Shown here: positions 30,501 through 41,100 of the stretch, piece after piece | Numbering within the stretch: the stretch's first letter is position 1 | Layout of the letters: each line of letters starts with the position of its first letter | Assembly (NCBI GenBank): GCA_026018925.1 | Contig: JAKSZU010000025.1 | Location: forward strand, 28,690,696-28,754,695 | Source: Tupaia tana | Lineage: Eukaryota; Chordata; Mammalia; Scandentia; Tupaiidae | DNA: 64,000 nucleotides | Direction: 5' to 3' | Notes under the pieces: model-generated | The model's input: only the letters and a program-made list of their open reading frames with translations | What the model was told of the DNA's origin: nothing | Database searches by the model: none | Position numbers and translations under genes: made by a program

Positions 30501-32334
30501 CTTGTCCGCGGCCCGCGCCGCCCTCCCGCAGCACGTGGCGCAGGGGGCGGGCCGGGAGGGCCGGGAGGGCGGCGCGGCGCGCAGGCTCCGGCGCCCGCGT
30601 GAACGCGCCCAGGAGGGGCTCGCGGGCGTCCGCGTGCGCAGGTGCAGGCCTGTTGGGGGCGTGGCTGCAGGGGCCGGCCCTGTGACGTCATCGAGGGCGG
30701 GGCGAGTGGGCGGGGCCTCGGGAGCCCCGGAGCAGCAGCGCCGCGCGAGGTCGGCCCGGGCGACCCGCCGGGCTTTCGTCCTCGCGCCCCGACCTCCACC
30801 CGCCCAGGGGCCGGGTGACAGCGTCAGCCGGTGTGTGAATGAGCTTGGCGGAGGCCTCAGTGCTCCGCTTCTAGTTTTTGAAAAGCGGGTTTTCAGTTTC
30901 CTTGTAAAAATGTACGGGGCCCAACGGGACCCGCCGCGCAGCGGGAAGCACGCGCAGGGACATGGCGGACGCTGCGGCAGCTGCTGACCAGAGCTTTGGG
31001 GTAGAGCCGGGGAGGGGGTCCCTACCGGGGAGGCGAAACCCCTCCTCCAGCCTGCAGGGCCTCTGGCCAAGCCTGAGAATTCAGCTGTCCTGAGCCCGAA
31101 TAACAGAAGGACACCAACCTTATTTAACACTGCTGCGTGTCCCGGGAGCCCCCACAGAAGCGAGCTGAGGTCAGGCCTAAGTGCTCGAGTGCTAGGTTGA
31201 ACAAAGTCATTGTGGAAAATTGTGGAAAAGCCGCTCGTGTCCCGGACGCTAAACGGAGCTGGGCTAGTTCAGTAAGGTGAGGCTCCGCGGATTCTCTCAG
31301 CCAGCTGTCTCCTGGTAGAACGTTCTTTCCCTCTGTGCGGGGAGCCGCCTCCTCCTGGGAGCTTTAACTCTGCTTTCAAAGAAAACGGGAGCTGGAGCCG
31401 GACAGCCTCTGGCATCTGTTGTTTTCAAGTGCTTTTAGCTCACACACGGGGGTGGCACTTTCTCTTACCTGTCCTTGTCTAGGACAAGGGACGCGGCGAT
31501 GCTAAAGGGGTTTCTACAGGGATGGTTCCCCAGATGTGAGCGTGTGCCTGGGTGCCTTCTGCCCCCTTGGCATGGCCGCCCCCTCCGGGAGGGCTGCGGG
31601 CCTTCCCTGTCCGGTGCCTCCCTCGACCCGAGCAGCCCGTCTCCGGCTGCCGTGGCCTGGGTTCTCACCGTCTCCCCAGGCGTCTTGGGAGCCATGGCTG
31701 TTCCTGTAGGTGGACAGTCAGTGCTGAGCGCTCCGGTCTGGACTGTGACCGGCACCTGTCCAAGTGAGGCAGGAGAGGAGGGCCCTCCACAGTTAGGGTG
31801 AGGCTCGGTTTTTAGGGGAGACCCAGCACCCAGTGACTGACCTAAAACAAGGCCTGTCCGGGCCGCCACGTTCCATGACAGGCGACATCCTGGTCCTTAC
31901 GGCCCACGGCTTCTAGACCGAGAGTCTCCTGACCTTGGTACCACCCCAAAAGTAGGAGAATAACTGGACCCATCGGCACACACCGAGTGCACATGCGAGC
32001 CCACCTAGAACGAGCCCAACGAGCCCTCGGACCCAGAAGAAACCCCGCGCCCCGGTTCCTCCTCGGCCACCCGTTCTCCGGGACCCTCCCTCCTGGGAGC
32101 TCCGATCTTCCTCCTTCAGAAGCCTCCTGGTGTCCCGTCCCTAGCTCCTCCTGAGTCGGGCCAAGAACCAGGTCTCACTGGGAGTGTGGACCTGATCGCC
32201 CTGCACCTGCAACCCTGCCCCACAGGCGCCCGAGCGTCCAGTGAACGTGAAGGGCCACGAGGAAGCGGTGGCAATTACAGAGCAGGGCGGGCACCACGGG
32301 CCTCAGGCAGTAAACGCCGACATGAAAGAGGCTT

Positions 32335-32515
32335 GGCGTGAGCGGAGGGTGGGGGGGGATGACAGGGACGCCGAGTCAGAAAGAGTGTGTGGGAGGGCGG
32401 TGGCCAGGCGTGAGCCCAGGTGTGAGCGGAGGGTGGGAGGGGGCGTTACAGGGACGCCGAGTCAGAAAGCGCGTGGGCGGGCGGTGGCCAGGCGTGGGCG
32501 GAGGGTCGCCTTCTG
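32335..32515. repeat. Two-copy tandem duplication of about 80 bp
   Basis: Two copies of a segment with GTGAGCGGAGGGTGGG, ACAGGGACGCCGAGTCAGAAAG and GGGCGGTGGCCAGGCGTG, upstream of LAP3. Confidence 0.75.
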
Positions 32516-32854
32516 GGAATAAGAGGTGTCCATCCAGAGAGCGTGAAGCTGGGTTAAAGGAGCTGTGAGAGGCAGGAGGAGTTTATCGAGGGTGTGGGAC
32601 TCGACTGGGCCCAACACCAAGGACGGTTCGGAACCGTGAGAGGACTGGGTTCCAGTCTCAGGCCCGTGAGGAGTCAGAGGCGATCTCCGGGGAGCAGCAG
32701 AGCCCTTATCAAAGCTGCAGAGCGAAGCTCCAAACCCGGAGGCCTCGCAGCGGAGCCAGGAGGGCCTCAGGCCTCAGCTGGGTTCCCTCTGCCGGCTGGA
32801 CTGGGCGGGGCTGGCTCCCTGACCCCGAGCAGCGTCAGAAAGTGTCCCCACAGG

Positions 32855-33095
32855 CTGGGGCACGCCGACCCAGTTCCCTGTGTTAGGCTGGGGTACCGAC
32901 CCACTCCCTGTGTCCCCCGCGCCCCGACCCAGTTCCCTGTGTTCCCCACAGGCTGGGGCACGCCGACCCGCTCCCCGTGTCCCCCGCAGGCTGGGGCACG
33001 CCGACCCGCTCCCCGTGTCCCCCGCAGGCTGGGGTACGCCGACCCGCGCCCCTGTGTCCCCCGCAGGCTGGGGCACGCCGACCCGCTCTCTGTGC
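32855..33095. repeat. Degenerate minisatellite, about 38-bp unit, 6-7 copies
   Basis: Units of CAGGCTGGGGCACGCCGACC followed by CGCTCCCCGTGTCCCCCG; two middle copies are shortened. Located 2.4 kb upstream of LAP3. Confidence 0.85.
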
Positions 33096-33523
33096 CGAGC
33101 CCACTGTGGACCAGGCCACCCCCACTCTGGTTACAAGGGCGTCAGCAAAGGGGAACCTGCCCCTCCACTGACCCTGGCCTCTGCCGGGCGGAGCCCGTCC
33201 TCACGAACACACAGAGCTTGGTTACATACGTTTTCAGGCCCCTCGGTTTCACGCTAATGAGGGGTCTTGCACTTCTTAGGGCTCGCCTCGCTCTGGTCTT
33301 TTTATTTTCCAAGCTGGGCAGGTCCTTGTGAAGCATACTTGGAAGTGTTCATGTTGACCCGCTGAAGTGCTGAAGGTAACGCGTTTATATGGTACACGTG
33401 AGCTTCATGTGCATGTGTGTGTGCATGTGCAGATAACATTTTATTCTGTGTCCTTAGTGCCACGGTCGTGTGGCATGTTGGGTTATGAGTAGGCAATGTT
33501 GGGGGCTAAGATCCTGCAAAAAA

Positions 33524-33645
33524 GGAGCCACGGCCCGCAGGCGGCGTGGGGGTTGAGGCGCTGGCTCCCACGTGGCTGACGGCGGTGCGGGTCACATTCC
33601 CCCTCTCTGGTCAGCGCACGTGCTCTGTGGCAAATTAAAACATAA
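33524..33645 (+). mobile_element. tRNA-derived SINE, short form, internally deleted
   Basis: GGAGCCACGGCCCGCAGGCG head; goes quickly to CCCCCTCTCTGGTCAGCGC and CTGTGGCAAATT. Confidence 0.8.
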
Positions 33646-34287
33646 TAATAATGATAAATAAATTTAAATAAATCATTCTTTAACAGAAAAGAAAGAAGAA
33701 GGAGTCACAGGAGAAAAAGCACTGAAAAGGACCCCACGCAGGTCGCAGGAAACACCCGCGGAGTCCCCGAGGATGCAGAGCGGGCGGCCTGAGGCCGGGC
33801 ACACACCGGCAGGGGTCCCGAGGCAGGCCCCAGAGCCTCAGGGCTGGGCTGGTCAGAAAACGGCCCGTCCAGTCTGGGCACTTGGTGTGTGTCACCGGGT
33901 GCCGAGGGGCCACCGGGTGCCGAGGGGCCGAGGCAGTCTCTAACCGCCAGCCCTGCGGTTCTCAAACTGTGGCCGCCGTCACCCTCTGCCAGCGTGGCAA
34001 CTGGGAGGCAGCCCCGTGTGCGTGTCTACCGCACCCGTCTACACTGCGTCCGTGTTCCAGAGAGGCTTACGGGGCTGACTTCGGTAACTAGAGAGCCGAC
34101 CACCAAAGAAGAGGAAGATACCAGTCGGTCCGGCTTCCTCTGTCTTCTCACAGGTTTGAATTTTTCATGTCTTCTCGGCATGTGTTGTGACAGGGGTCAC
34201 TTCTGAAAGAGCGAGCCTTACGGACGGAGGCCAGGGCTGTCCCGCCTAGTGCCGTCGTGCCCGGTGAGTCACACACCGTGTCCCTCC

Positions 34288-34680
34288 CGGAGGACCAGCA
34301 GTAAAACCTGGACACAGGCTGCTTACAGGTGGGACACGGGAGACCGGGTTCTGCCCCCGAGGTCCTGCGTCGGTCCCTGAGACCCCCGAGGACCAGCAGT
34401 AAAACCTGGACACAGGCTGTTCACAGGTGGGAGACGGGAGACCGGGTTGTGCCCCCGAGGTCCTGCGTCGGTCCCTGAGACCCCCGAGGACCAGCAGTAA
34501 AACCTGGACACAGGCTGCTCACAGGTGGGAGACGGGAGACCCGGTTCTGCCCCCCGAGGTCCTGCGTCGCGTCCCGGAGACCCCCGAGGACCAGCAGTAA
34601 AACCTGGACACAGGCTGTTCACAGGTGAGACACGGGAGACCCAGTTCTGCCCCCGAGGTCCTGCGTCGGTCCCTGAGAAG
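34288..34680. repeat. Minisatellite, 98-bp unit, about 4 copies
   Basis: AGGACCAGCAGTAAAACCTG recurs at 34,291, 34,389 and 34,487 and again about 98 bp later, each followed by ACACAGGCTG, a GGGAGAC run and CCGAGGTCCTGCGTCG. Confidence 0.92.
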
Positions 34681-35085
34681 CCACCCTGTCACAGACCTGG
34701 CGCTGCGGAGGAGCGGGCGGGAGAGCTTTCCTCACTCAGCTGGACGCGCGGGCCCCTGGACTGGGAGAAACACGCCCAGAGGAAGCGCTCAGACTCCTGT
34801 CCAGACCGCAGCCCCGTCGTCACTCTGGCCCACGGCCTCCCCCTGCTGGTGGAAGATGTGCCAGGCTCCATTTTCACACGTGTTCTAACCCGAGTCACAG
34901 TGTACACGCTGTTTAGCACACACGTCTGTGTTAGCGTCACACGGCGTCCGTGCTATAACCGTGCGCGGACGGTGTCGGCCACACGGCCGTGTGAAGGCGC
35001 TCCCGGGCCCACGGGCTCCATTTCCCCCTCCCTAGCTGCTGCCCTGCACCCACCTGTCTCGGACTAAGGGCGCCCGCTATTGAGG

Positions 35086-35330
35086 AGGGACCTGCAGGTG
35101 GTGTGGCTACGTCGCTGGACTCCCACGTGGCTGCCTGCGGGTCCAGTCCCAACCCAGAGGCTTGAAACTCACGCCGGGGCGCATGTGCGTGTGTGCCCAA
35201 GATCCCAAGAGGAGAATGGAGAAGGGATTGTGGCGTGGCCATCCCTCCTGAGGGGTGATTTCTCACTTTCTGTCTCTATGTCTCTCTCTCTGGCAAGTTC
35301 ATGCGCCCTACAGCAAAAAATTCTGAAACA
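35086..35330 (+). mobile_element. tRNA-derived SINE, long form
   Basis: Head GGGACCTGCAGGTGGTGTGG; ends GCGCCCTACAGCAAAAAATTC. Confidence 0.9.
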
Positions 35331-35520
35331 AGCAAGCAAGCATGGCGTTGGGCTAGTTACAAACCAGCCTTTCACACTGGGCAGTATTATGCACCGGGAC
35401 GAGTAAGCTCCCCGACGTGGCAGAGCCCCGCCAGATACTCAGATCTTGGTAACAAATGCACCAGAACAGAGAGGATTCAGACGCATTTCATTGCCAGGCG
35501 CAGGATTTAACGTTTATTTT

Positions 35521-35590
35521 GGGGGACCAGCAGATGGCGTAGTGGTTACATCGCTGGACTCCCATGTGGTTGGCCGTGGCCCCGCCCCCA
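35521..35590 (+). mobile_element. tRNA-derived SINE, 5' head only
   Basis: GGGGGACCAGCAGATGGCGT to CCCATGTGGTTGGCCGTGG, then unrelated sequence. Confidence 0.85.
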
Positions 35591-36003
35591 CACCTGTCCA
35601 GTGTCCTTGCACCCAGCCCCACCGCGGCGCGGGGTCCTCTCGGGTGGCTTCTGCACGGCCTGATTCTCTCCCGGTTCTGGTCTCACCCTTGGGCCCATGC
35701 AGCTGGGCCACATCCTGGCCTGGCCCGTCCACTTCCTCCTGTACTGACACGCCACCCCGAGCCTTTTCACTGCCCGCAGCCCCGGCTCTCAGGGCCCTCA
35801 CCCCGCAGGGTCTGGCCTCCGGCCTGGCCTCAGCTCTGCCCTTGGCCCAGGAAATGCTGCTCCGGCCTCTGGTGGAAACTGGCTGCCTGCCCTGCACGGG
35901 GGCGTCAGCTGCCCAGGCCAGGCGGCCTTAGGAGCCTCGGCAGGTGCCACTTCACCACCCAGGGACAGCCAGCTCCTCCCCACTGAGGACTGGCTGCCTA
36001 GGG

Positions 36004-36133
36004 GACACGGGCTGCCCAAAGTTCATGGAAGATGGGGTTAGCATACGAGTTTATTTTAGCCCAGAAAGTTTAAAATCCGGGCAGTTTTCTCATGACACAG
36101 GCTTCCCACAAGCTTTGTGAGGCTGCCCTGTGT
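36004..36133. mobile_element. Third, more diverged copy of the mariner-like MITE
   Basis: Left end GCCCAAAGTTCATGGAAGATGG, core GAGTTTATTTTAG; the right end mirrors the left in reverse complement (CAGCCTCACAAAGCTTGTGG). Confidence 0.5.
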
Positions 36134-38001
36134 TTCCAGGTGTGCTCACGTTTAGCTTAGACTCCGACTGGGAGCTGGCGCTGGCTCGCGGAGATGTCGC
36201 TGCCGGTCCCTCCCCTCGCTCCACTCCTCTGCCAGGAGGAGCCCGCGGGGGGTGCCAGCTGCCGAGGCTGGTCAGCCTGGAGAGGGCGTCCAGGTCTGAG
36301 GACAAAGGCTCCGTCAGTGAAGAGGGGCCAGTGAGTGAGGAAGCGCTCTTGTCACATGTCCTCGTTGGCCTGGGTTTCGTAAACACATTAGTCTCTAACG
36401 ATGGCACGGACAGGACTGCGGGGCTGGTGGCATTGTCTGGAGTGACCAGCCCGGAAGTTTCCACTGTGGGGATGTCATGGGATTTAGGACACAGCCACTA
36501 AAACAAGGGACAGTCACCCAACATGGAAACGTACCAGAGGTGAAAATGGGCTTGACATCTCACGTGGGGAGAGCAGCAGAAGGCAGTACACACACACTGG
36601 GGTGAGGGACAGCGAGGGGCAGGGACAGAGCTGTACGCCCAGGGGCCCTCGGAGCCACAGGCTGTGAGAGCAACCATGGGCGCCCGGCTACGCAGCTGGC
36701 CTCGGCCTCGGGACGTGCCCTGCACGGGGGTCTGCGGAGTGCAGACTCACGCCCACGCTGTTTCCGAGATGTGAACGCTCAGGAGTCGGCCCGCGTGGTC
36801 GTGGTGGCCGCGGGTAGGTGCAAAGTCTGGAAACCGGGGAAGACGCACAGCTCGAGTCCAAAGGCCGGCAGCCGACAGGCCTCCCCCGCGGGGACACCCA
36901 GCCGTCCGCTTTGTTTGCCTTCCTACGGGGGCCTCGGGGCTGTTGGCTGAGCTGGCTCGCGGTCGAGGGTAATCTATTTAGACTACGGATGTGAACATTA
37001 ACCTCACCCAGACGATTCTGCATAGAAACATCAGAACAGCGCTCGGACAGAGACCCAGGTGCGGCGCGGCTGTGCTGACGCAGGGCGGTAGCCAGCCCCG
37101 GGTCACCGGGAAACCCACCACGAAAGGGCCACCCTCCCCGACAGGCCTCCTGGGCACCTCACGCTGGGCCCGTCTCACTTCAGGCTCATCCGGGGCACCC
37201 TTCTCCCACAGGTCACACGTCAGCTCGGTGACAGTCCAGTGCCACAGGCCACCCGGCCTCCGTCCCTGCCGTGGTCCTCCGCATCCACGCCGTCACGGCT
37301 TGGGTCACAGCGCATCGTGATCACGGGCGATGGCAGCAAGGTAGCTGGGTGGGTGGCCCCGGACCCCGACTTGGTCCCTGTGCTCAGCGAGTCACCCCGG
37401 CTCTCTGTGCTGGTCTCTTCACTGCCCAGGGAGCCTAACCAGTACCGGCCACCTACGCTGGTGGCAAGGACCCGTCAACGTGCGTAACCTGCTCAAACCA
37501 ACACACGCAAACCACTCAAAAACGGTCCCTGTTCATTCTCGGCATCATGGTCACTCTGGCCCCGTCTGTGCCATGTGGCCAGTTCCGGTGTTAGGAGGGC
37601 GGGACAGTGTCCTGTCCCCTGGGATCCCGCCCCTGGTGGGCCTGCTCCAACACACGGCCCCTTACGGCGCTGGGCGCTTCGGCACGGCCACGGTTGGCAA
37701 TGCCGTCACCCAGGAGAGCCTCCGAGCGACCTCACACAGTCACGCTCGCCCCGTCTCATGAAGAGGAGCCCAGGGAGCAGACGGGACGTGAACTGCCAAG
37801 CCACAGGGTTTCCGACCCAAGCCCTGACGCCAGCTCCGAGGCTGTGCAGGAGAAGTGCACGGGGCCGAGGATTCTGCAGAGGTTTGCTCCTGCCTGAGCC
37901 AGCCGGGCCGACCGTTCTCACTGCCCAGGACGTGCACATGGCAGCCGGGCACGGGGGCGCCGCGCACCGCAGCCCCGACTGGGACGCCTGAGCCCCGGCC
38001 G

Positions 38002-38267
38002 CTAGTACAAGATATCCTCGGCCGTGACCGTGGCCTCTTCGACTTTGGTCTTAATCTCGGGGAGGGGGACTTGGCTGAGGGCCACCACCAGCAGGTTTGC
38101 GGCGAGAGCCGCCGCGCTGGCCACGCAGATCCAGAAGGACTCCTCATACTGCTCCTCCACCACCACGAACCGGAACAGCTTCTCCTGGAAGTTGGCGATC
38201 CGCTCGGTCAGGTCGTGGGACTTCACCGCAGCCAGGAAGCTGGAGATGCCCAACGCCGCGGCGCCTC
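38002..38267 (-). CDS. CLRN2: CLRN2 (clarin-2), last coding exon only (partial)
   Basis: Clarins are four-transmembrane proteins; clarin-2 is needed in cochlear hair cells for stereocilia maintenance and hearing. This exon starts after TTCCAG at 38,268 and ends at TAG (38,004-38,002), encoding the last 87 or so of about 232 residues. It contains HDLTERIANFQEKLF, VVEEQYEESFWICVAS and the C-terminus EEATVTAEDILY, which match clarin-2 closely. The hydrophobic run after SFWICVAS is the last membrane segment and is followed by the short cytosolic tail. Exons 1 and 2 should lie at higher coordinates but are not found between 38,268 and 41,100. The 100-N gap begins 318 bp beyond this exon, so they are probably in unassembled sequence. 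The reading frame is open. Confidence 0.94.
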
Positions 38268-38584
38268 CTGGAACCAGGAAGGCCACCGTCAGGGCCCGGC
38301 CCCGCAGCCGCAGCGACTCTCCGCGGTGGCGTTCCTTGGCGTGTGTGACACGCTCCCTCCAGGGGGATCAGGGTGACAGTGTCCCGGCCGTGCAGGGCAA
38401 AGACAGGGCTGTGTGGGGAGGCAAGCGCACTTCACGTCGGGCGGCTTTGCGTCTGCCCTTCCCCAGGGGCCCGAAGACAGAAGAGGCTGCAGAGAGGGAA
38501 GCCCACAGGGCTCGAGAGAGCAGAGGGGCAGACTGGAGAGACCCCAGCCCTCGCACGCTGTCCTACCGTGGAGCCACACGGACT

Positions 38585-38684
38585 NNNNNNNNNNNNNNNN
38601 NNNNNNNNNNNNNNNNNNNNNNNNNNNNNNNNNNNNNNNNNNNNNNNNNNNNNNNNNNNNNNNNNNNNNNNNNNNNNNNNNNNN
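38585..38684. other. Assembly gap (100 N)
   Basis: Exactly 100 N, the usual placeholder for a gap of unknown size. It lies between the last exon of CLRN2 and the downstream exons of QDPR. Confidence 0.98.
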
Positions 38685-38750
38685 AACAGAGCGACAGTAA
38701 GGTCCAACTTGAGCAGCGGCTGTGGGGCTGTGGCTGATGTGTGGGCAGTG

Positions 38751-38985
38751 CCCATGGCCCGCGGTGGCGTGGTGGTGAAGGCGCCGGATCCCACGTGGCC
38801 GACTGGTTTGACTCCTGGACCCGTGGCTTGGAGAACACGCTGAGCACGTGCGCATGCTCACCCACGATCCCAGGAGGAGGCTGGAGAAGGGATTGTGGCG
38901 TGGCCATCCAGAGGGTGCGGTCTCGCTTTCACTTTCCTTCTCTGTCTCTTTGGTAAACACGTGCCGGGTCGCTAATTTAAAAACC
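38751..38985 (+). mobile_element. tRNA-derived SINE, long form
   Basis: CCCATGGCCCGCGGTGGCGT head; ends GGGTCGCTAATTTAAAAACC. Begins 66 bp right of the assembly gap. Confidence 0.85.
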
Positions 38986-39049
38986 AGACAGTGAAAAAAG
39001 GCCCAGCCCGTGGCCGGCACCAGGAGTGGCAGGTGTCACTGTACCCAGA

Positions 39050-39455
39050 TACGTGGCAGTTCTCATGCCCTGGTTACCTTCGGCAGCGTACGGGTCCGGG
39101 TGTAAAGCTGAGCTGCGTGGTGGTCTCTCACGCCCTGGTTACCTCCGGCAGCATACGGGTCCGGGTGTAAAGCTCAGCTGCGTGGTGGTCTCTCACGCCC
39201 TGGTTACCTCCGGCAGCGTATGGGTCCGGGTGTAAAGCTCAGCTACGTGGTGGTCTCTCACGCCCTGGTTACCTCCGGCAGCGTATGGGTCCAGGTGTAA
39301 AGCTCAGCTGAGTGGTGGTCTCTCACGCCCTGGTTACCTCCGGCAGCGTACGGGTCCGGGTGTAAAGCTCAGCTACGTGGTGGTCTCTCACGCCCTGGTT
39401 ACCTCCGGCAGCGTACGGGTCCGGGTGTAAAGCTCAGCTGAGTGGCGGTCTGGGT
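39050..39455. repeat. Minisatellite, 65-bp unit, about 6 copies
   Basis: CACGCCCTGGTTACCTCCGG recurs every 65 bp (for example at 39,129 and 39,194), followed by CAGCGTACGGGTCCGGGTGT. It lies between the assembly gap and the first visible QDPR exon. Confidence 0.92.
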
Positions 39456-39544
39456 TTACGCAGAAACCAGAATCCAGACACTTCCAGGCCGTGCGCGTCC
39501 TCTGCATGGGAGGCCCGAGTCTCCTTGGCGCGTTTGCCTCATGC

Positions 39545-39840
39545 TTCGTTTCCTAGGGCTGTCCCCGGCCAGGTGCTGAAACAGCAGCCAGTAATTTAAT
39601 TTTCTCCCAGTTCTGGGGCTGCGAGTCCGAGATTAAGGTGCTGACAGGGCTCACTCTTCCGAGGCCCCCGTCCTCGGCTCGCCGGGGGCCACCTCCCTTT
39701 GTCCTCGCTCGCGTGGGTCTGTGTCCTCGTTTCTGGCCTACGAGGACACCAGCCTCCCTGGTCGGGGCTCGCCCTACAGTTGCGCGTAGACTTCACCCCC
39801 CCTTAGCGACTGTGTCCCCGCCTGCGCTTCTCCTTGTTAA
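39545..39840. mobile_element. Ancient interspersed repeat fragment, LTR-type (family not fixed)
   Basis: CAGTTCTGGGGCTGCGAGTC, AGATTAAGGTGCTGACAGGG and CTACGAGGACACCAGCCTCC resemble a common mammalian LTR-derived repeat. Diverged; no coding part. Confidence 0.4.
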
Positions 39841-40610
39841 CAGAATCCTCTGGAAGGAATTCAGAGATAAAGAGAGACATTATCTCTGTAAGTGGATGGG
39901 CAATGAGTAAAGGAACATTAGAAAAAATGTCCCCCTCCTGTACCCATTTAATTCATGTAAGACACGGAGGTCGTGGGGTGACATGTGAGCACTCCATGTC
40001 CCCAGAACGATAGGGCTCCGTCCAGGACGGATGTGCGTGTCCTCGCGTGAGTGTACACGCCGTGCCTGCTTCGAGAAGCGCCCCGTGCCCACAGAGACGC
40101 TTACCGAGTCAGTCACTGAGCCCAGTCCTGCTGGTCCCGCCCGGTCGCCGGGTGCAGGAGGTGCCAGCTGTCGGCCCCGATGCTGACGAGGGGCCGGCTG
40201 TTAGGTAACGGGGACGCAGGCCCCAAAGTCCAGTCATGTGTGTTTCCTGGAAACAGGGAGGTGAGTGACCCTGGCTGGCAGTGGCTGCAAAGCCAGTTTT
40301 GAATCTCAGGCCCAGTCGTCCCTGGGCCCGTCTGGACAGATTCGGCATGTCCAGGGCTCACAGGGCACTTCTGTTAACGTGGTGAGAACGCTTGTCCAGC
40401 TGGCCCGTGCCCGGGGGTACTCGGAATGCAGTCCTTTGTCCCGGGCGGCACCGTGGGAAATGTGGTCTTGTCCTGGTCCCTAGGAATTTCCTGAGTGACA
40501 GGAAAATCTGCTCTCACACTGGCTTTCCGCTAGTGAGCGGCTGGGGGCGCCCCTCGATCCCGGGACAGGGCTGCTCACCTGGAAGACGAGTGGCCAGAGC
40601 CTCTCAGCGC

Positions 40611-40766
40611 CCACCCCGCCACGATCCCTCCTCCTCCACGCTCCTCTTGGGATCTTGGGCACATACACCCACGCACCCGGGTGAGTTTTAAGTCACCGGG
40701 TCCAGGACTCAGACCCTGGTCGACTCCCTGGGAGTCCAACGACGTAGCCGGTAAGCCATCTGTAGA
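40611..40766 (-). mobile_element. tRNA-derived SINE, 5' half of the long form
   Basis: CACCCCGCCACGATCCCTCC to GCCGGTAAGCCATCTG, in a QDPR intron. Confidence 0.85.
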
Positions 40767-41100
40767 CTTCTGGTTCGACTCCTGACTCTGGAGCTGCAGA
40801 GCCCGTGGGCATGAGCAGCCCTCGGCCAGGCCTTCCCGTCAGCACTGCAGGGAGGCTGTGGCCGCGGGTGTGCAGAAGCGACCAGAGTGAGCCAGCTGCC
40901 CGTGACCACCGCTGCCCAGAGCTCACTCCGGGGGAGTGCCCACCGCGGTCGGGCACCAGCCCAGGTACCTGCTGGGGCCCCGCCTCGCCAGGCGGTTCCC
41001 TGGAGGTTGTCTCCGACACGGGAACAATGGGCACGTGTCCGCACCGCGTGCGTCTCTGGTCCCTGGCGGCCGTCGTAACCACGTGTTCGTCTGTTTCCAG

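Larger units (their letters stand above)
30800..38001. other. LAP3-CLRN2 intergenic region
   Basis: 7.2 kb of moderately GC-rich DNA with four tandem arrays, three SINEs and one MITE. Open frames here lack recognisable domains and splice structure, and I support no gene. Confidence 0.5.

Noticed and set aside
31475-33331. Plus-strand frames of 108-245 codons upstream of LAP3.
   Set aside because: The longest runs through the 38-bp minisatellite; no domain, start context or exon structure supports them.
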